From the NCBI RefSeq assembly GCF_017351175.1, contig NZ_JAFMPN010000006.1, forward strand, positions 124,001 to 188,000: a stretch of 64,000 nucleotides of DNA, given 5' to 3'. A program made the position numbers and the translations under genes. Positions 25,498-34,711 of this stretch are shown here, in pieces. The DNA is from Desulfovibrio sp. Huiquan2017. GTDB lineage: Bacteria; Desulfobacterota; Desulfovibrionia; Desulfovibrionales; Desulfovibrionaceae. The notes under the pieces were generated by a model. It was given only the letters and a program-made list of their open reading frames with translations, ran no database searches and was not told where the DNA came from. Within the stretch, counting starts at the first letter, position 1, and every line of letters starts with the position of its first letter.

Positions 25498-26439
25498 CTA
25501 AAGGTCGGCCTTGGTCACGAGCTTGATGGGGGTCTTCTGCCAGCCGGTCAGCTTTTCGCCGCCGAGAATGCGGAAACCGACCTTGATGGCGTTGGCCGCC
25601 ATCTCGGGGCCGAACTGATCGATGGTGGCAAGGCACTTGCCCTGCTTGATCAGCTCCTGGACCGCGCCGATGTTGTCGAAGCCGACGATCTGGATCTTGC
25701 CGGTCATGCCGGCGGCGGCGATGGCCTTTTCAACGCCGAGCACCATGGAATCGTTGGCGCACATGACGCCCTGGACGTCCGGGTGCATGGTGAGCAGATT
25801 GGTCATCAGGGTGTTGGCTTCCTCGGTTTCCCAATGGGCGGTGCGGGAGGTCAGGAGGTTCAGGTCGTACTTCTTGACGGAACGCATGAAACCGGCCTTG
25901 CGCTGCTTGGCATTGTCGGCGCCGGGGTTACCTTCGATAATGATGACCTTGGCGCCCTTGCCGATGGTCTTGCCCAGGTAGTCGCCGACCATTTCGGCAC
26001 CGTCGGCATTGTCAGGACCGACAAACAGGAAATCCTTGGGCAGACCGGCCTTGACCAGTGCTTCCTTGTTCAGGGTGACATCGAAATTGACGACGGTGAT
26101 CCCGGCATCGACGGCCTTTTTGACCGGGATGGTCATGCCGACGGAGTCAGCCGGGGCGACAACGATCATGTCCACCTTCTGGGCGATGAAATTCTCCATG
26201 GCGCTGACCTGGGTGTCGATGTCGGTCTCGGAATTCATGCCGACCGGAATCAGGGTGAAAGTGCCGTCTTCCTGGGCGTACTTGCGGGCGCCCTCTTCCA
26301 TGGTTTTGAAAAATTCGTTGGCCAGTGATTTCATGACCAGGCCGACAACCGGCTTCTCAGCGAAAGCCGGCGCGATCGCGACGGTGCCAAGGAACGCCAA
26401 GGACATGAATACCACAGAGATCTTTTTGAAAAAACTCAT
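25498..26439 (-). CDS. rbsB: Periplasmic ribose-binding protein
   Basis: The 313-residue protein has a signal peptide (KK then a hydrophobic core, cleavage after AFA near residue 27) and the type I periplasmic sugar-binding fold: VVGLVMKSLANEFF at the mature start, a conserved ADSVGM segment, and GFDNIGAVQELIKQGK near the end. It delivers ribose to RbsAC. It is the first gene of the operon, with GGAGGT upstream of the ATG, and is followed by a terminator-like hairpin that would favour its own expression. Ligand assigned from operon context; close relatives bind other sugars. Confidence 0.92.
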   Translation of the reverse strand: MSFFKKISVVFMSLAFLGTVAIAPAFAEKPVVGLVMKSLANEFFKTMEEGARKYAQEDGTFTLIPVGMNSETDIDTQVSAMENFIAQKVDMIVVAPADSVGMTIPVKKAVDAGITVVNFDVTLNKEALVKAGLPKDFLFVGPDNADGAEMVGDYLGKTIGKGAKVIIIEGNPGADNAKQRKAGFMRSVKKYDLNLLTSRTAHWETEEANTLMTNLLTMHPDVQGVMCANDSMVLGVEKAIAAAGMTGKIQIVGFDNIGAVQELIKQGKCLATIDQFGPEMAANAIKVGFRILGGEKLTGWQKTPIKLVTKADL

Positions 26440-26476
26440 ACCGATACCTCCAAATAATTAGTGGATCACACGCATA

Positions 26477-26500
26477 CAATCGTTTGCGCAATCGTTTGCG
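26477..26500. promoter_or_regulatory. Tandem LacI-type operator half/full sites for RbsR
   Basis: The 12-mer CAATCGTTTGCG occurs twice head to tail (26477-26488 and 26489-26500). The second copy with its left flank makes CGCAATCGTTTGCG, an inverted repeat with the central CpG typical of LacI-family operators. The pair lies between the promoter and rbsB, a position suited to repression by RbsR. Confidence 0.75.
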
Positions 26501-26511
26501 TAAGCTTTTCC

Positions 26512-26539
26512 ACCCTACCTTCCGTGACATTTCTGTCAA
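26512..26539 (-). promoter_or_regulatory. Predicted promoter of the rbs operon
   Basis: On the minus strand a perfect -35 TTGACA (26534-26539) is followed after 16 bp by TAGGGT (26512-26517) as a weak -10. The operator pair starts 12 bp downstream. The -35 also forms part of a short palindrome TGACA-N4-TGTCA (26525-26538), which could be a site for a second regulator. Confidence 0.6.
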
Positions 26540-26579
26540 GATTTTTTTGTCCCGACACGCGTCGCCATTCCTATCAATG

Positions 26580-27570
26580 GACATAGCCCCATGGCGATAA
26601 TAGTTTCATTCGACAATGGTTTGAATGAGTTGCAACCGCGCCGTGAATCCGGCAGAAATGGCTTCGACCGGGAGTGAAAACCGTTCCCACCTTTTTGTCC
26701 TTACCGCCGCGCCGCCCAAAAAGCCGATTCCCGACGATTTCGAAAAACACCGGCGCACCGGCCCGGCAGGCGCAGGACATCGTGACACAAAAAACGGCTG
26801 CGGAAATCGGCCCCCCCGTCAAGGCTGACAGGACTGGCCCCTCGGCGGACAATCCCTGTCCAAAATAAAACCCGTTCCAACGCGGCGTTCAAAACGCGAT
26901 CCGCGTGGCCGTCTGGCTTGCATTGCGGTGTGCCGGACATCTTCAACACGAACCAAGGTTCGCGGGACGACGAATGTGCCTATTGGCGAGAGCGGGAAAC
27001 GAGTTACGGCAAGGCTCAGCTTGGCGGTTTGAGGCCGACAACAAGACTGCATTTCATTTTTGACGGCAGGATGCCGCCGGAGATATAGCAAAACGGACTC
27101 AGGCCGGAAGGCCCCCGCAGGAACGGCACAGCGCATGGCCCTTCCCGCCTGACAGGCGCTCCCCCAAGGCGAAGCGCCAGGGCCTTCCCGGGACGCCTCC
27201 CCAGAGCCAACCGGGCGAGGCCTGGGGGGAAACATTGCGGGTGGCTGCCCACACCCAGATACCGGATCCGCCCCCTTGGCCCTGTATCTCATTTGCATCT
27301 GAAGTCCGATTTTGATTTCCGGGCCCTTGGCGCGGCCAGTTCATAAACTGGTGCATTGTGCGCCCACCGCCCGGCAATCAGCCGACTTGGCAGATTGTTC
27401 CCCCCCGAAGTCCCCGAACTGTCATAGGTTTGGCGGCCCCGCCCCTGGCGGGTATGACTTCGCCAAAAGGTGCGCATGCTTTATTTTGAGCATTCCCAGT
27501 ATGTTATAAAAACTTTGAACATTTTTGTTCAGGATAAGGCTCCTTTTTGGAGCACGCCTTGCATTATAGG
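26580..27570. other. Gene-free region between rbs promoter and glycan cluster
   Basis: About 1 kb without a convincing gene on either strand: the open frames are short, start without ribosome-binding sites and resemble no family I know. No tRNA or transposon end was recognised. Near the right end two small perfect hairpins stand close together, GAACA-TTTT-TGTTC (27517-27530) and GCTCC-TTTTT-GGAGC (27539-27553), just before the first glycosyltransferase gene; they lie in an AT-rich stretch that probably holds its promoter. Confidence 0.5.
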
Positions 27571-27578
27571 CCTCATGG

Positions 27579-28640
27579 GTGGGCGCCATGCCGGGCCATG
27601 AACTGTTATACCAAGCTGCAACGAGAAAAAACGTGACCGCTATATCCATTGTCGTCCCTGTCTACAATGTGCAGAAGTGGCTCCCCCGCTTCTTTGCCTG
27701 TTTGCAACGTCAAACATTTGAGAATTTTGAAGTCCTTCTGATCGACGACGCCTCCAGCGACAACAGTGTCGGCTTGATGGAAGAGATTGCCGCTACGGAC
27801 CCGCGCTTCAAGCTTATCAAGCTGCCGGAAAATCGCGGTTGCGGAGGCGCTTGCAATGTCGGCATCTTGGCGGCCCGGGGGGAAACCATCTGTTTTGCCG
27901 ATCCGGACGACCTCCTGCCGGAGAACTCGCTTGAAGTGCGTTACAACGCCTACAAGAAGCATCACGCCGTGGTCCGCGCTTGCCACCATGAAATCATGGA
28001 CGACGGCACAGTGCGCAACATGGAGGTCAGGCCGTCCGGTCTGCCGGAAATCTGCGCGCCGGTTGAAGCCGCCCCCCGAGTGGGCGTCAATCCGTTCCTT
28101 TGCGCGCACTGGACATGGCTGTGGCCCACCGGCCTCCTGCAGAAAAATAAAATCCTGCACGGCGAAGGCATGCGCACTGGCGATGACATCCACATGCTCG
28201 TTCAGCTCTTTTTCCGGCTTAACCGGGTGGTCTGGATCGATGACGTCGTCTATTACTGGATCAAGCGCACCGACTCCCTCTCCACGACCGTATACACGCC
28301 GGAACATTACGGAAACTATTTCTCAAGCTGCGATATTTTTTATAATGAGGCCAAATCGCGCGGCAAAACCCCTCTCGCGGACATGTTTTTCAGCGAGTAC
28401 CTGCTTACGTACCCGGGGCATCTCTTGATGCAGATAAGCGAGGGCAAAAGCACCGAGCAGGACGCACGCGAAGTCATCGGCCAGATGGCCCGGGTAGCTG
28501 AAAACCACGCGGTTTTCCCCCGTTGCCTGGAGATCATCAAAAAGAATCCGTTGCGCTACCCCGGAATATACCGATTGCATCATATCCTGACCAACAACGC
28601 GGCTCTGGCTATCCAGCGTCTTGCGGAGTCCCAGGCCTAG
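27579..28640 (+). CDS. GT2-family glycosyltransferase (first half of a possibly split bifunctional gene)
   Basis: The GT-A fold is clear: ISIVVPVYNVQKWLPRF, then LLIDDASSDNS, ENRGCGGACNVGI and the FADPDDLLPE metal-binding DXD-type motif. The protein has 353 residues from GTG 27579; ATG 27588 and GTG 27633 are alternative starts and none has a strong ribosome-binding site. The donor sugar is unknown. The gene ends in TAG at 28638, and the next gene continues in the same frame, so the two may descend from one fused protein of the GT2/CDP-glycerol glycerophosphotransferase type. Opens a long same-strand cluster of glycan genes. Confidence 0.88.
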   Translation: MGAMPGHELLYQAATRKNVTAISIVVPVYNVQKWLPRFFACLQRQTFENFEVLLIDDASSDNSVGLMEEIAATDPRFKLIKLPENRGCGGACNVGILAARGETICFADPDDLLPENSLEVRYNAYKKHHAVVRACHHEIMDDGTVRNMEVRPSGLPEICAPVEAAPRVGVNPFLCAHWTWLWPTGLLQKNKILHGEGMRTGDDIHMLVQLFFRLNRVVWIDDVVYYWIKRTDSLSTTVYTPEHYGNYFSSCDIFYNEAKSRGKTPLADMFFSEYLLTYPGHLLMQISEGKSTEQDAREVIGQMARVAENHAVFPRCLEIIKKNPLRYPGIYRLHHILTNNAALAIQRLAESQA

Positions 28641-28652
28641 ATCGCGCCCCTC

Positions 28653-30200
28653 GTGCTCCGCATGCAATACCGCGCAGTACGGGCAAAAGGCTGGAGCCAG
28701 GAGCTTGTGATCGACAAGTTTGATACGGAACGGGAACTGCTTCGGGTGCGCTATGAGTTCTGTGGCAACCCGCCGGACGAGCGAATCCTCTGGGGTGACG
28801 ACGAACAGGCGCCCGTCTATGCCAAGAACCGCACCGCCCACGTGGAAAGGGACTTTACGGTTTTTGAGCGCATTCTCTGGCTTGCCCTGCCATCCCACGA
28901 AGACACGCAACTGCGCCTGTTTGTGGCCGGGCAGGAAACCTCCCTGCACCACACTGGAGCTGAAATTCGCGCGGCCTTCACCCCCGCCCCGCTTGAAGAC
29001 ACGGGCTTCCCACCGGACGTGCGCGCTCTCCGCCGTCTCGCGACTTCGCCTGGCATGCGGGAAAAATTCAAGAATGCCTGGATGTTCATAGACAAAGACA
29101 CCGAGGCCGATGACAACGCGGAACACCTATACCGCTGGGTGCAACGCAATCATCCGGAAATCAACGCATGGTTTGTACTCAGTGAATCCTCACACGATTG
29201 GCCTCGGCTGGAAGAGGAAGGTTTCCGACTCATTCCCCATGGCAGCGTGGAGCACGGGGCACTCTTCCTGACCTGCGCCAAGTTGATTTCCAGCCAGATG
29301 GACCGATATATCTTTACGCCTCTTGAGGAGCAATATTACAGCGATTTCCCCAAGCCGAAATTTATTTGCCTGCCGCATGGAGTGACCAAGGACGATGTGT
29401 CGCGCTGGTTTAATAGTATTCCTTTTGATTTATTCATAGCCGCCACCCACGCAGAGACGGCCTCCATCACCAATGACGGTCCCTACCTCATGTCAAACAA
29501 AGAAGTGCGCCTCTGTGGATTCCCCCGCTATGACAAATGGCTGGAGCCGACCGAGACAACAAATCAGATCTTCGTCATGCCGACATGGAGGGCAGACCTT
29601 GTCGGTGCTTGGGACGGCAAGGGACAACGGCGCGAACGCAACCCCAATTTCTATTCCTCGAACTTTGTAAAGATGTGGGCGGACTTCTTTGGGGATCCGC
29701 AACTCAAAGCACTTTTGCAAACATATGGGTATAGGATAGTTTTCTTCTCGCACCCGGGTTTTGAAGACTATGTCGAGGACATGCCGTTCCCCGATTTTGT
29801 AGAGAAACGCTCCAAGCGTCATGGTTCCATTATAAAAGTGATGCAACAATCCAAAATCATGATAACAGACTTCTCTTCTGTTGCGTACGACATGGCCTAC
29901 ATGGAAAAACCGGTTTTGTATTACCAGTACGAAAGAAAGGCGGACTTTGTTCACAGTCAAATCTGGAAGAGTGGCTACATTAATTATGAAACCATGGGGT
30001 TCGGCCCTGTCTGTCAAAACAAGGCAAGCCTTTTTGCGGAATTGGAAAAGACATTGGAAGGAGGATGCGCAGTGGCACAACGCTACATTGATCGCGTAAA
30101 ACAAACCTTTGCCTACCACGATCAAGGGTGTTGTCAACGCGCTTTTGAAGCTATCATGCTGGATTCCAATCCAGAGAAAGAAGGGAAACGCCATGTCTAA
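28653..30200 (+). CDS. CDP-glycerol:polyglycerophosphate glycerophosphotransferase-like protein
   Basis: The C-terminal 380 residues fit the TagB/TagF (Glyphos_transf) family: IFVMPTWRADLVGAWDG, later HPGFEDYVEDMPF and KIMITDFSSVAYDMAYMEKP, the family's most conserved block. The reaction would transfer glycerol phosphate (or a related group) from a CDP-activated donor to a surface glycan. Starts at GTG 28653 or ATG 28662 have no visible ribosome-binding site, and the frame is continuous with the preceding gene across a TAG codon. The first 100 residues look like the linker region of a bifunctional protein. Function in a Gram-negative background is probably capsule or O-chain decoration. Confidence 0.85.
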   Translation: MLRMQYRAVRAKGWSQELVIDKFDTERELLRVRYEFCGNPPDERILWGDDEQAPVYAKNRTAHVERDFTVFERILWLALPSHEDTQLRLFVAGQETSLHHTGAEIRAAFTPAPLEDTGFPPDVRALRRLATSPGMREKFKNAWMFIDKDTEADDNAEHLYRWVQRNHPEINAWFVLSESSHDWPRLEEEGFRLIPHGSVEHGALFLTCAKLISSQMDRYIFTPLEEQYYSDFPKPKFICLPHGVTKDDVSRWFNSIPFDLFIAATHAETASITNDGPYLMSNKEVRLCGFPRYDKWLEPTETTNQIFVMPTWRADLVGAWDGKGQRRERNPNFYSSNFVKMWADFFGDPQLKALLQTYGYRIVFFSHPGFEDYVEDMPFPDFVEKRSKRHGSIIKVMQQSKIMITDFSSVAYDMAYMEKPVLYYQYERKADFVHSQIWKSGYINYETMGFGPVCQNKASLFAELEKTLEGGCAVAQRYIDRVKQTFAYHDQGCCQRAFEAIMLDSNPEKEGKRHV

Positions 30201-33200
30201 AAAGAGCGTCCTTCGAGACCTATTCCGCCTGTTGCGCGAACTCGACCAAAACCTCTTGGATCTTCGCCTCAAGGCTCTCCCTCAGCCTGCATTGCTTATG
30301 CTTTTGGAAAGGCGCACCGAGCTGCACACGGCTATGCGGCTGAGTGCGAAAAAACTATACCAGCGCAAGCATCGAGCCGAAGAAAGGGGATGGAAGGAAC
30401 CGTTACAGAACGCGAAACAATCCCTCGCGGCGTTGCACCCCATATTCAAGCGGATGTGCGCTATCCACAAAGACGTCAATGCGGATTTATCCACCGCCGA
30501 CGCGTGCATCCACTACAAAGACCTACCCGTGATGGTACAGGTTCTTAAGCAGCGTCTGCGGGCACTGGGGGCCGACACAGAGAAGAAAATGGGGGCATTG
30601 TCTCCTGAACAGGTATTCAAGGATAAAATTGACGGGATCAATGGCATTACGCGCCAGATTGGGCAACTGACGAATGTCATCAACAAGCTGAACCAATGGG
30701 CTGATGCGAAAATCGCAGATCACTGCGCAGAGTTTTCAGCCATTTTTACGCAGCTTGAGACCGACCCAGTCTTGGCGGATGTCCACAGGGATGTCGTGAT
30801 TGCACTGCGCGGCATAGCCTACAAGAGCATTGCCGCTTCCGGACTTTTTGACGAGCCGTTTTATCTGTCGCAACTCCCGGATGGCGGCAAGGATATTCGG
30901 GATGGTCTGAAAAACTACCTGATGCAGACACATGACGCTCCGCCCTGTCGTTTCTTCAGCGATACATACTATAGGCAACAATCCAGCTTTGTGGAAAAGC
31001 TCCGCTATTACCCGCTTGAACACTTTGCACGGTATGGCGAACTCATGCGACTGAGCCCCGGGCCGGAGCTGGATATGCTTTTCTACTTGAAAAGCAATGA
31101 AGATGTCCTCAATGCGGGTGTTTCTCCTTATCGCCACTTTGTGCACCATGGCGTGGCCGAAGGACGACCGCCGTCTGCGCATGCCGGTGACTTTCTCAGC
31201 AGAGAATATATGGACAGCACAGCCGGACGGCTGGCCTTTGTGGGCGACCCCGAAAACGAAGAGCGGTTGGCGTGGGAGGTACTGCGTTCGCGGTGCCAGG
31301 AAAGGGAAAACGGACACGTCGTTTCTTTTCCTGTTGCGCAATGGGACGACCATGAAGACAGCTTCGACGGCGTCGTGGTCGGGGCTTCAGCTCTCTCCGC
31401 TCTGGACGGAACACGCTTGTCCGCCCTTGCCCGGAGCGGGGCATCTCTGGTTTATCTTGGCGGCAACCCACAAGAAGATCTGCGAGAACTCCTCGCCCAA
31501 AGCACCTTCCCTTTGACCAAAGTATGCGCCATCACGAATAACTATGAACGGTTCCTGCGCTGGCAGGAAAGCGAAGTGCCGCTCAGGCTTCTCTACTATC
31601 CGTTTAAGAACATGGAGGACTCCCGCCCGCTGGCCGACGCGGTGCTCTCCAGACTTGGACGTAGGGAAGAGGCTGTTTTGCGCCGCTTTGTAGAACCGGC
31701 CAAAAACGATGACGGCGGACCCAAGCCAGTCATCAGCGTAGTGAGCATCATTTATAAAAAACCGGACGAAATGTTGGCTTTCCTGGAATCCATCAACAGG
31801 CAAGACATCGCCCGCCCCTATGAAGTCGTTTTGGTAGACGACGCCTCTCCCGATGACACCGTTGACCGGGTAAACGCCTGGTTGAAGGGGAAACGGGACT
31901 CCGGGCTGCTTAATTGTCATATGGATGTCCGCATTCTTTGCAACGAAACCAACTCTGGCAACTGCATTTCACGAAATAAAGGCATTGAGGCCGCGCGAGC
32001 CGAAATAGTGCTTGTGGCGGATGGTGATATGGCCTTTGGCTCCTCCAATCTGAGTGAGCATGCCAGGGCTTACCGGTTTGGCGATTGCGATGCCGTACTC
32101 GGTTTTTTCCGTTTTGACTTGAACAAGGAATTCATCTTCGACTGGCTTGCCGCCTGTGAAATCGATCATGAAATCATCAATAAGAAGTTGTTAAACCTCA
32201 AGAGCCTGCTGACGGCTTATGGCAATCTGCAATTTCTTGGGCATGGTGTTTTCAATTATGTAACGCGAAATCTTTCATTTAGAAAAGGGGTCATCAAAGA
32301 AGAGTATTTCGATCCCGATTTCAGCTACTCCACCAAACCGGACTCCGGCTATGGAGGAGAGGATCAGGAATTCGGGGCCAAGGTATACCTCGCGGGGGGC
32401 AAGACCCGTTTCGCCGAGCGCGCAATAGCCATTCATACCCGGCATGCGGATAATTCTTACAATGACAGCAAAGTGCTGGCGAATCTGCGAAACTGGGAGA
32501 AGCTTTTGGCCAAGCACCCCGACTTGGCTTTGGTGGATCGCCAGTTCTATCAAGGCAACACGGCCGAGCTGCTGGACAGGGTCTCATCAAGACGGGAAGC
32601 GCCGGAGTACATCGCGGCCCACGCCCGCTATACCGCCCCGGAGAGAGCAAATATACAGATCCGCCCCTCCAGGCCGCTCAGGATTTTGACATATAAGTGG
32701 CATGCCGCACACCAATATGAACTATTCAAAATGGGGCGACACTCCTTTACCCTGGCAACCAATATCGGGACACGGCATTGCAACAGATGGGAATACGATC
32801 AACGCCCCCTGCCCCGCAACGTCAGGTTCGCCCCTCTTGAGGCCATCAATCCGAACGAATACGACCTGGCTATCCTGCCCTTTGATGAGCACGTACTTTA
32901 CCCTGAACATTGCGGCATGCATTTGCCGGAATGGGGTAATGCGTTCTTGACCATGCTGGAAGCGACAAAGGGCATCCCACAGGTCGCGCTGTGCCACGGC
33001 TCGCCTCAGATATATGAGGACGAAGCGACCGCGGACGCCGGTCACACCCGAGGGGAGGTGATCACAGGCAGTCGCGAGGCTCTGCGGGAGCTGCTCGGCG
33101 ATGTCCATGTGGTCTGCAACTCGCATCAGGCCCAGCGGGAATGGAATTTCGCCAATTCATCCGTCATTTGGCATGGCTTTTCTCCCACGGAATTCCCTCC

Positions 33201-33723
33201 GGGGAGACATGACCGCCTCGCAGCCTTGACATTGTCCAGGAAGGCCTTCGATTCGTTGCCGATCAAACGCGGGGCCGCCTACCTGGACCACATCTCCGCA
33301 TCGGTTGGGGCCGACAAGATCGCTTTTTCGCAGTCCCCCCCTCCTCATCCCGGCTACGAGATGCAAACACAGGAGTGGGCGCTGGCGAAATTTCAAAATT
33401 ATACGGCATACATTGGAGAATTTGCCGCCTACCTCAACACAACCGTAGGCGCTCCCATGCCGCGCTCACGCGGTGAGGCGATGATGACCGGAACCGTTCC
33501 CGTTTCATTGCGCAACCATGATGTAGACATGTTCATCCAGAACGGAGTGAACGGTTTTTACGGCGACAGCGCCGAGGAGCTTGCGGAACAACTTGCCTGG
33601 TTGCTGAGCCATGAGAAAGAACGGCGAACAATGTGCCGCCAGGCACGGCTGACCGCCATGGATATATTTAATATAGACAGATACCTTTCAGCGTGGAGCG
33701 ATTTGGCTACGCAGATGGTATAA
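30193..33723 (+). CDS. Large multidomain glycosyltransferase (GT2 plus C-terminal GT4-like domain)
   Basis: The ATG at 30193 (GAAGGGAAACGCC before it) overlaps the previous gene by 8 bp and gives 1176 residues. Residues 1-220 are helical and charged, with coiled-coil character. Residues about 225-335 contain two copies of a tyrosine-rich motif ending HHGVAEGRPPS. A GT2 domain spans about 513-730 (VVSIIYKKPDEM, VLVDDASPDDT, DGDMAFG). The C-terminal 340 residues resemble a GT-B enzyme, ending with SRGEAMMTGTVPVSLRNHD, the donor-binding region of GT4-like proteins. Probably adds two successive sugars; substrates unknown. Confidence 0.82.
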   Translation: MSKKSVLRDLFRLLRELDQNLLDLRLKALPQPALLMLLERRTELHTAMRLSAKKLYQRKHRAEERGWKEPLQNAKQSLAALHPIFKRMCAIHKDVNADLSTADACIHYKDLPVMVQVLKQRLRALGADTEKKMGALSPEQVFKDKIDGINGITRQIGQLTNVINKLNQWADAKIADHCAEFSAIFTQLETDPVLADVHRDVVIALRGIAYKSIAASGLFDEPFYLSQLPDGGKDIRDGLKNYLMQTHDAPPCRFFSDTYYRQQSSFVEKLRYYPLEHFARYGELMRLSPGPELDMLFYLKSNEDVLNAGVSPYRHFVHHGVAEGRPPSAHAGDFLSREYMDSTAGRLAFVGDPENEERLAWEVLRSRCQERENGHVVSFPVAQWDDHEDSFDGVVVGASALSALDGTRLSALARSGASLVYLGGNPQEDLRELLAQSTFPLTKVCAITNNYERFLRWQESEVPLRLLYYPFKNMEDSRPLADAVLSRLGRREEAVLRRFVEPAKNDDGGPKPVISVVSIIYKKPDEMLAFLESINRQDIARPYEVVLVDDASPDDTVDRVNAWLKGKRDSGLLNCHMDVRILCNETNSGNCISRNKGIEAARAEIVLVADGDMAFGSSNLSEHARAYRFGDCDAVLGFFRFDLNKEFIFDWLAACEIDHEIINKKLLNLKSLLTAYGNLQFLGHGVFNYVTRNLSFRKGVIKEEYFDPDFSYSTKPDSGYGGEDQEFGAKVYLAGGKTRFAERAIAIHTRHADNSYNDSKVLANLRNWEKLLAKHPDLALVDRQFYQGNTAELLDRVSSRREAPEYIAAHARYTAPERANIQIRPSRPLRILTYKWHAAHQYELFKMGRHSFTLATNIGTRHCNRWEYDQRPLPRNVRFAPLEAINPNEYDLAILPFDEHVLYPEHCGMHLPEWGNAFLTMLEATKGIPQVALCHGSPQIYEDEATADAGHTRGEVITGSREALRELLGDVHVVCNSHQAQREWNFANSSVIWHGFSPTEFPPGRHDRLAALTLSRKAFDSLPIKRGAAYLDHISASVGADKIAFSQSPPPHPGYEMQTQEWALAKFQNYTAYIGEFAAYLNTTVGAPMPRSRGEAMMTGTVPVSLRNHDVDMFIQNGVNGFYGDSAEELAEQLAWLLSHEKERRTMCRQARLTAMDIFNIDRYLSAWSDLATQMV

Positions 33724-33805
33724 GATGTGCATTACAGTGACAACATGGGTATGCTTCCGGCAGTCCATAGATATTTAACCAGCTACTAACGACCAAGGAC
33801 ATACT

Positions 33806-34711
33806 ATGGGCAAGTATCCGCTTCCCCCAGTTTTCGACCACCGATACTATGCGTCTCGCAACCCCAATGTCGCCAACCTCTCTTTTGAGGATGCCTGCCG
33901 CCATTTTTTGACAATAGGGAAAAAGAGGGGTTGCCTCGGTTCACCGATAGCGGATCATCGCTTGTTTATTGCCTGGATTGCCGGGCTTGGATGTGAACGG
34001 ATCCTGGAGATTGGACCGGGTGTGAATCCATCATTCAACGGAGACAATGTATTTTACTTTGACGTCCGGGAAGGCGATGAGTTCCACAACTATGCGCGCG
34101 GAAAAGGTGTAGAGGACATGCAGTCGCTTCCAAGCATAGACTATTATGCGGAAGACGGCTCGCTCCGTGGGATCGACAAGAAATTCGATCTCATCTTTTC
34201 CTCACACTGCATTGAACACGTCTGCGACATTGTCACGCACATCAATGAAGTCGAACACATACTTGAGGATGATGGCATCTACTGCCTCGTCGTCCCCGAC
34301 AAAAGATATTGTTTTGACCATTTCCGCCGCACCTCTTCCATCGGCGACATAGTTGATAGACATTTCGCCACTGACACCAAATACCATCCGTTGCAAGTGT
34401 TCATCGACGGGCTTTTCATGGCGCACAATGATTCCGGAAGGCACTGGCGAAGAGACCACGGCGAGGCCAACATCGACGCCGGCGCCATTCCAGCCGCCAT
34501 TGATCGCTGGAAAGCCTCCAACGGAAGAGACCCCGGAATGCATGCGTGGACATTTACCGACGACTCATTCCTACAGATCTTCAACCTTCTCTACGTATCC
34601 GGAATGACGCGACTGAAGCCTGTCCGCGTATACAATACGCCAAAAGACACGTTTTCATTTTGCGCTATCTTGCAGCGGGAGCCGAGCGCGATGCAGGGAG
34701 AAAACCGATGA
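33806..34711 (+). CDS. SAM-dependent methyltransferase-domain protein
   Basis: The 301-residue protein begins with the motif DHRYYASRNPNVANLSFEDA-type segment shared with the upstream large glycosyltransferase (key residues YYxxxNPxV and HFL.IG), then a class I methyltransferase core: RILEIGPGVNPSF (SAM loop), later FDLIFSSHCIEHV and LEDDGIYCLVVPDKRYCFDH. It likely methylates, or organises methylation of, the glycan made by this cluster. A poor match to a full GxGxG loop makes the exact chemistry uncertain. The stop overlaps the next start by 4 bp (ATGA). Confidence 0.8.
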   Translation: MGKYPLPPVFDHRYYASRNPNVANLSFEDACRHFLTIGKKRGCLGSPIADHRLFIAWIAGLGCERILEIGPGVNPSFNGDNVFYFDVREGDEFHNYARGKGVEDMQSLPSIDYYAEDGSLRGIDKKFDLIFSSHCIEHVCDIVTHINEVEHILEDDGIYCLVVPDKRYCFDHFRRTSSIGDIVDRHFATDTKYHPLQVFIDGLFMAHNDSGRHWRRDHGEANIDAGAIPAAIDRWKASNGRDPGMHAWTFTDDSFLQIFNLLYVSGMTRLKPVRVYNTPKDTFSFCAILQREPSAMQGENR

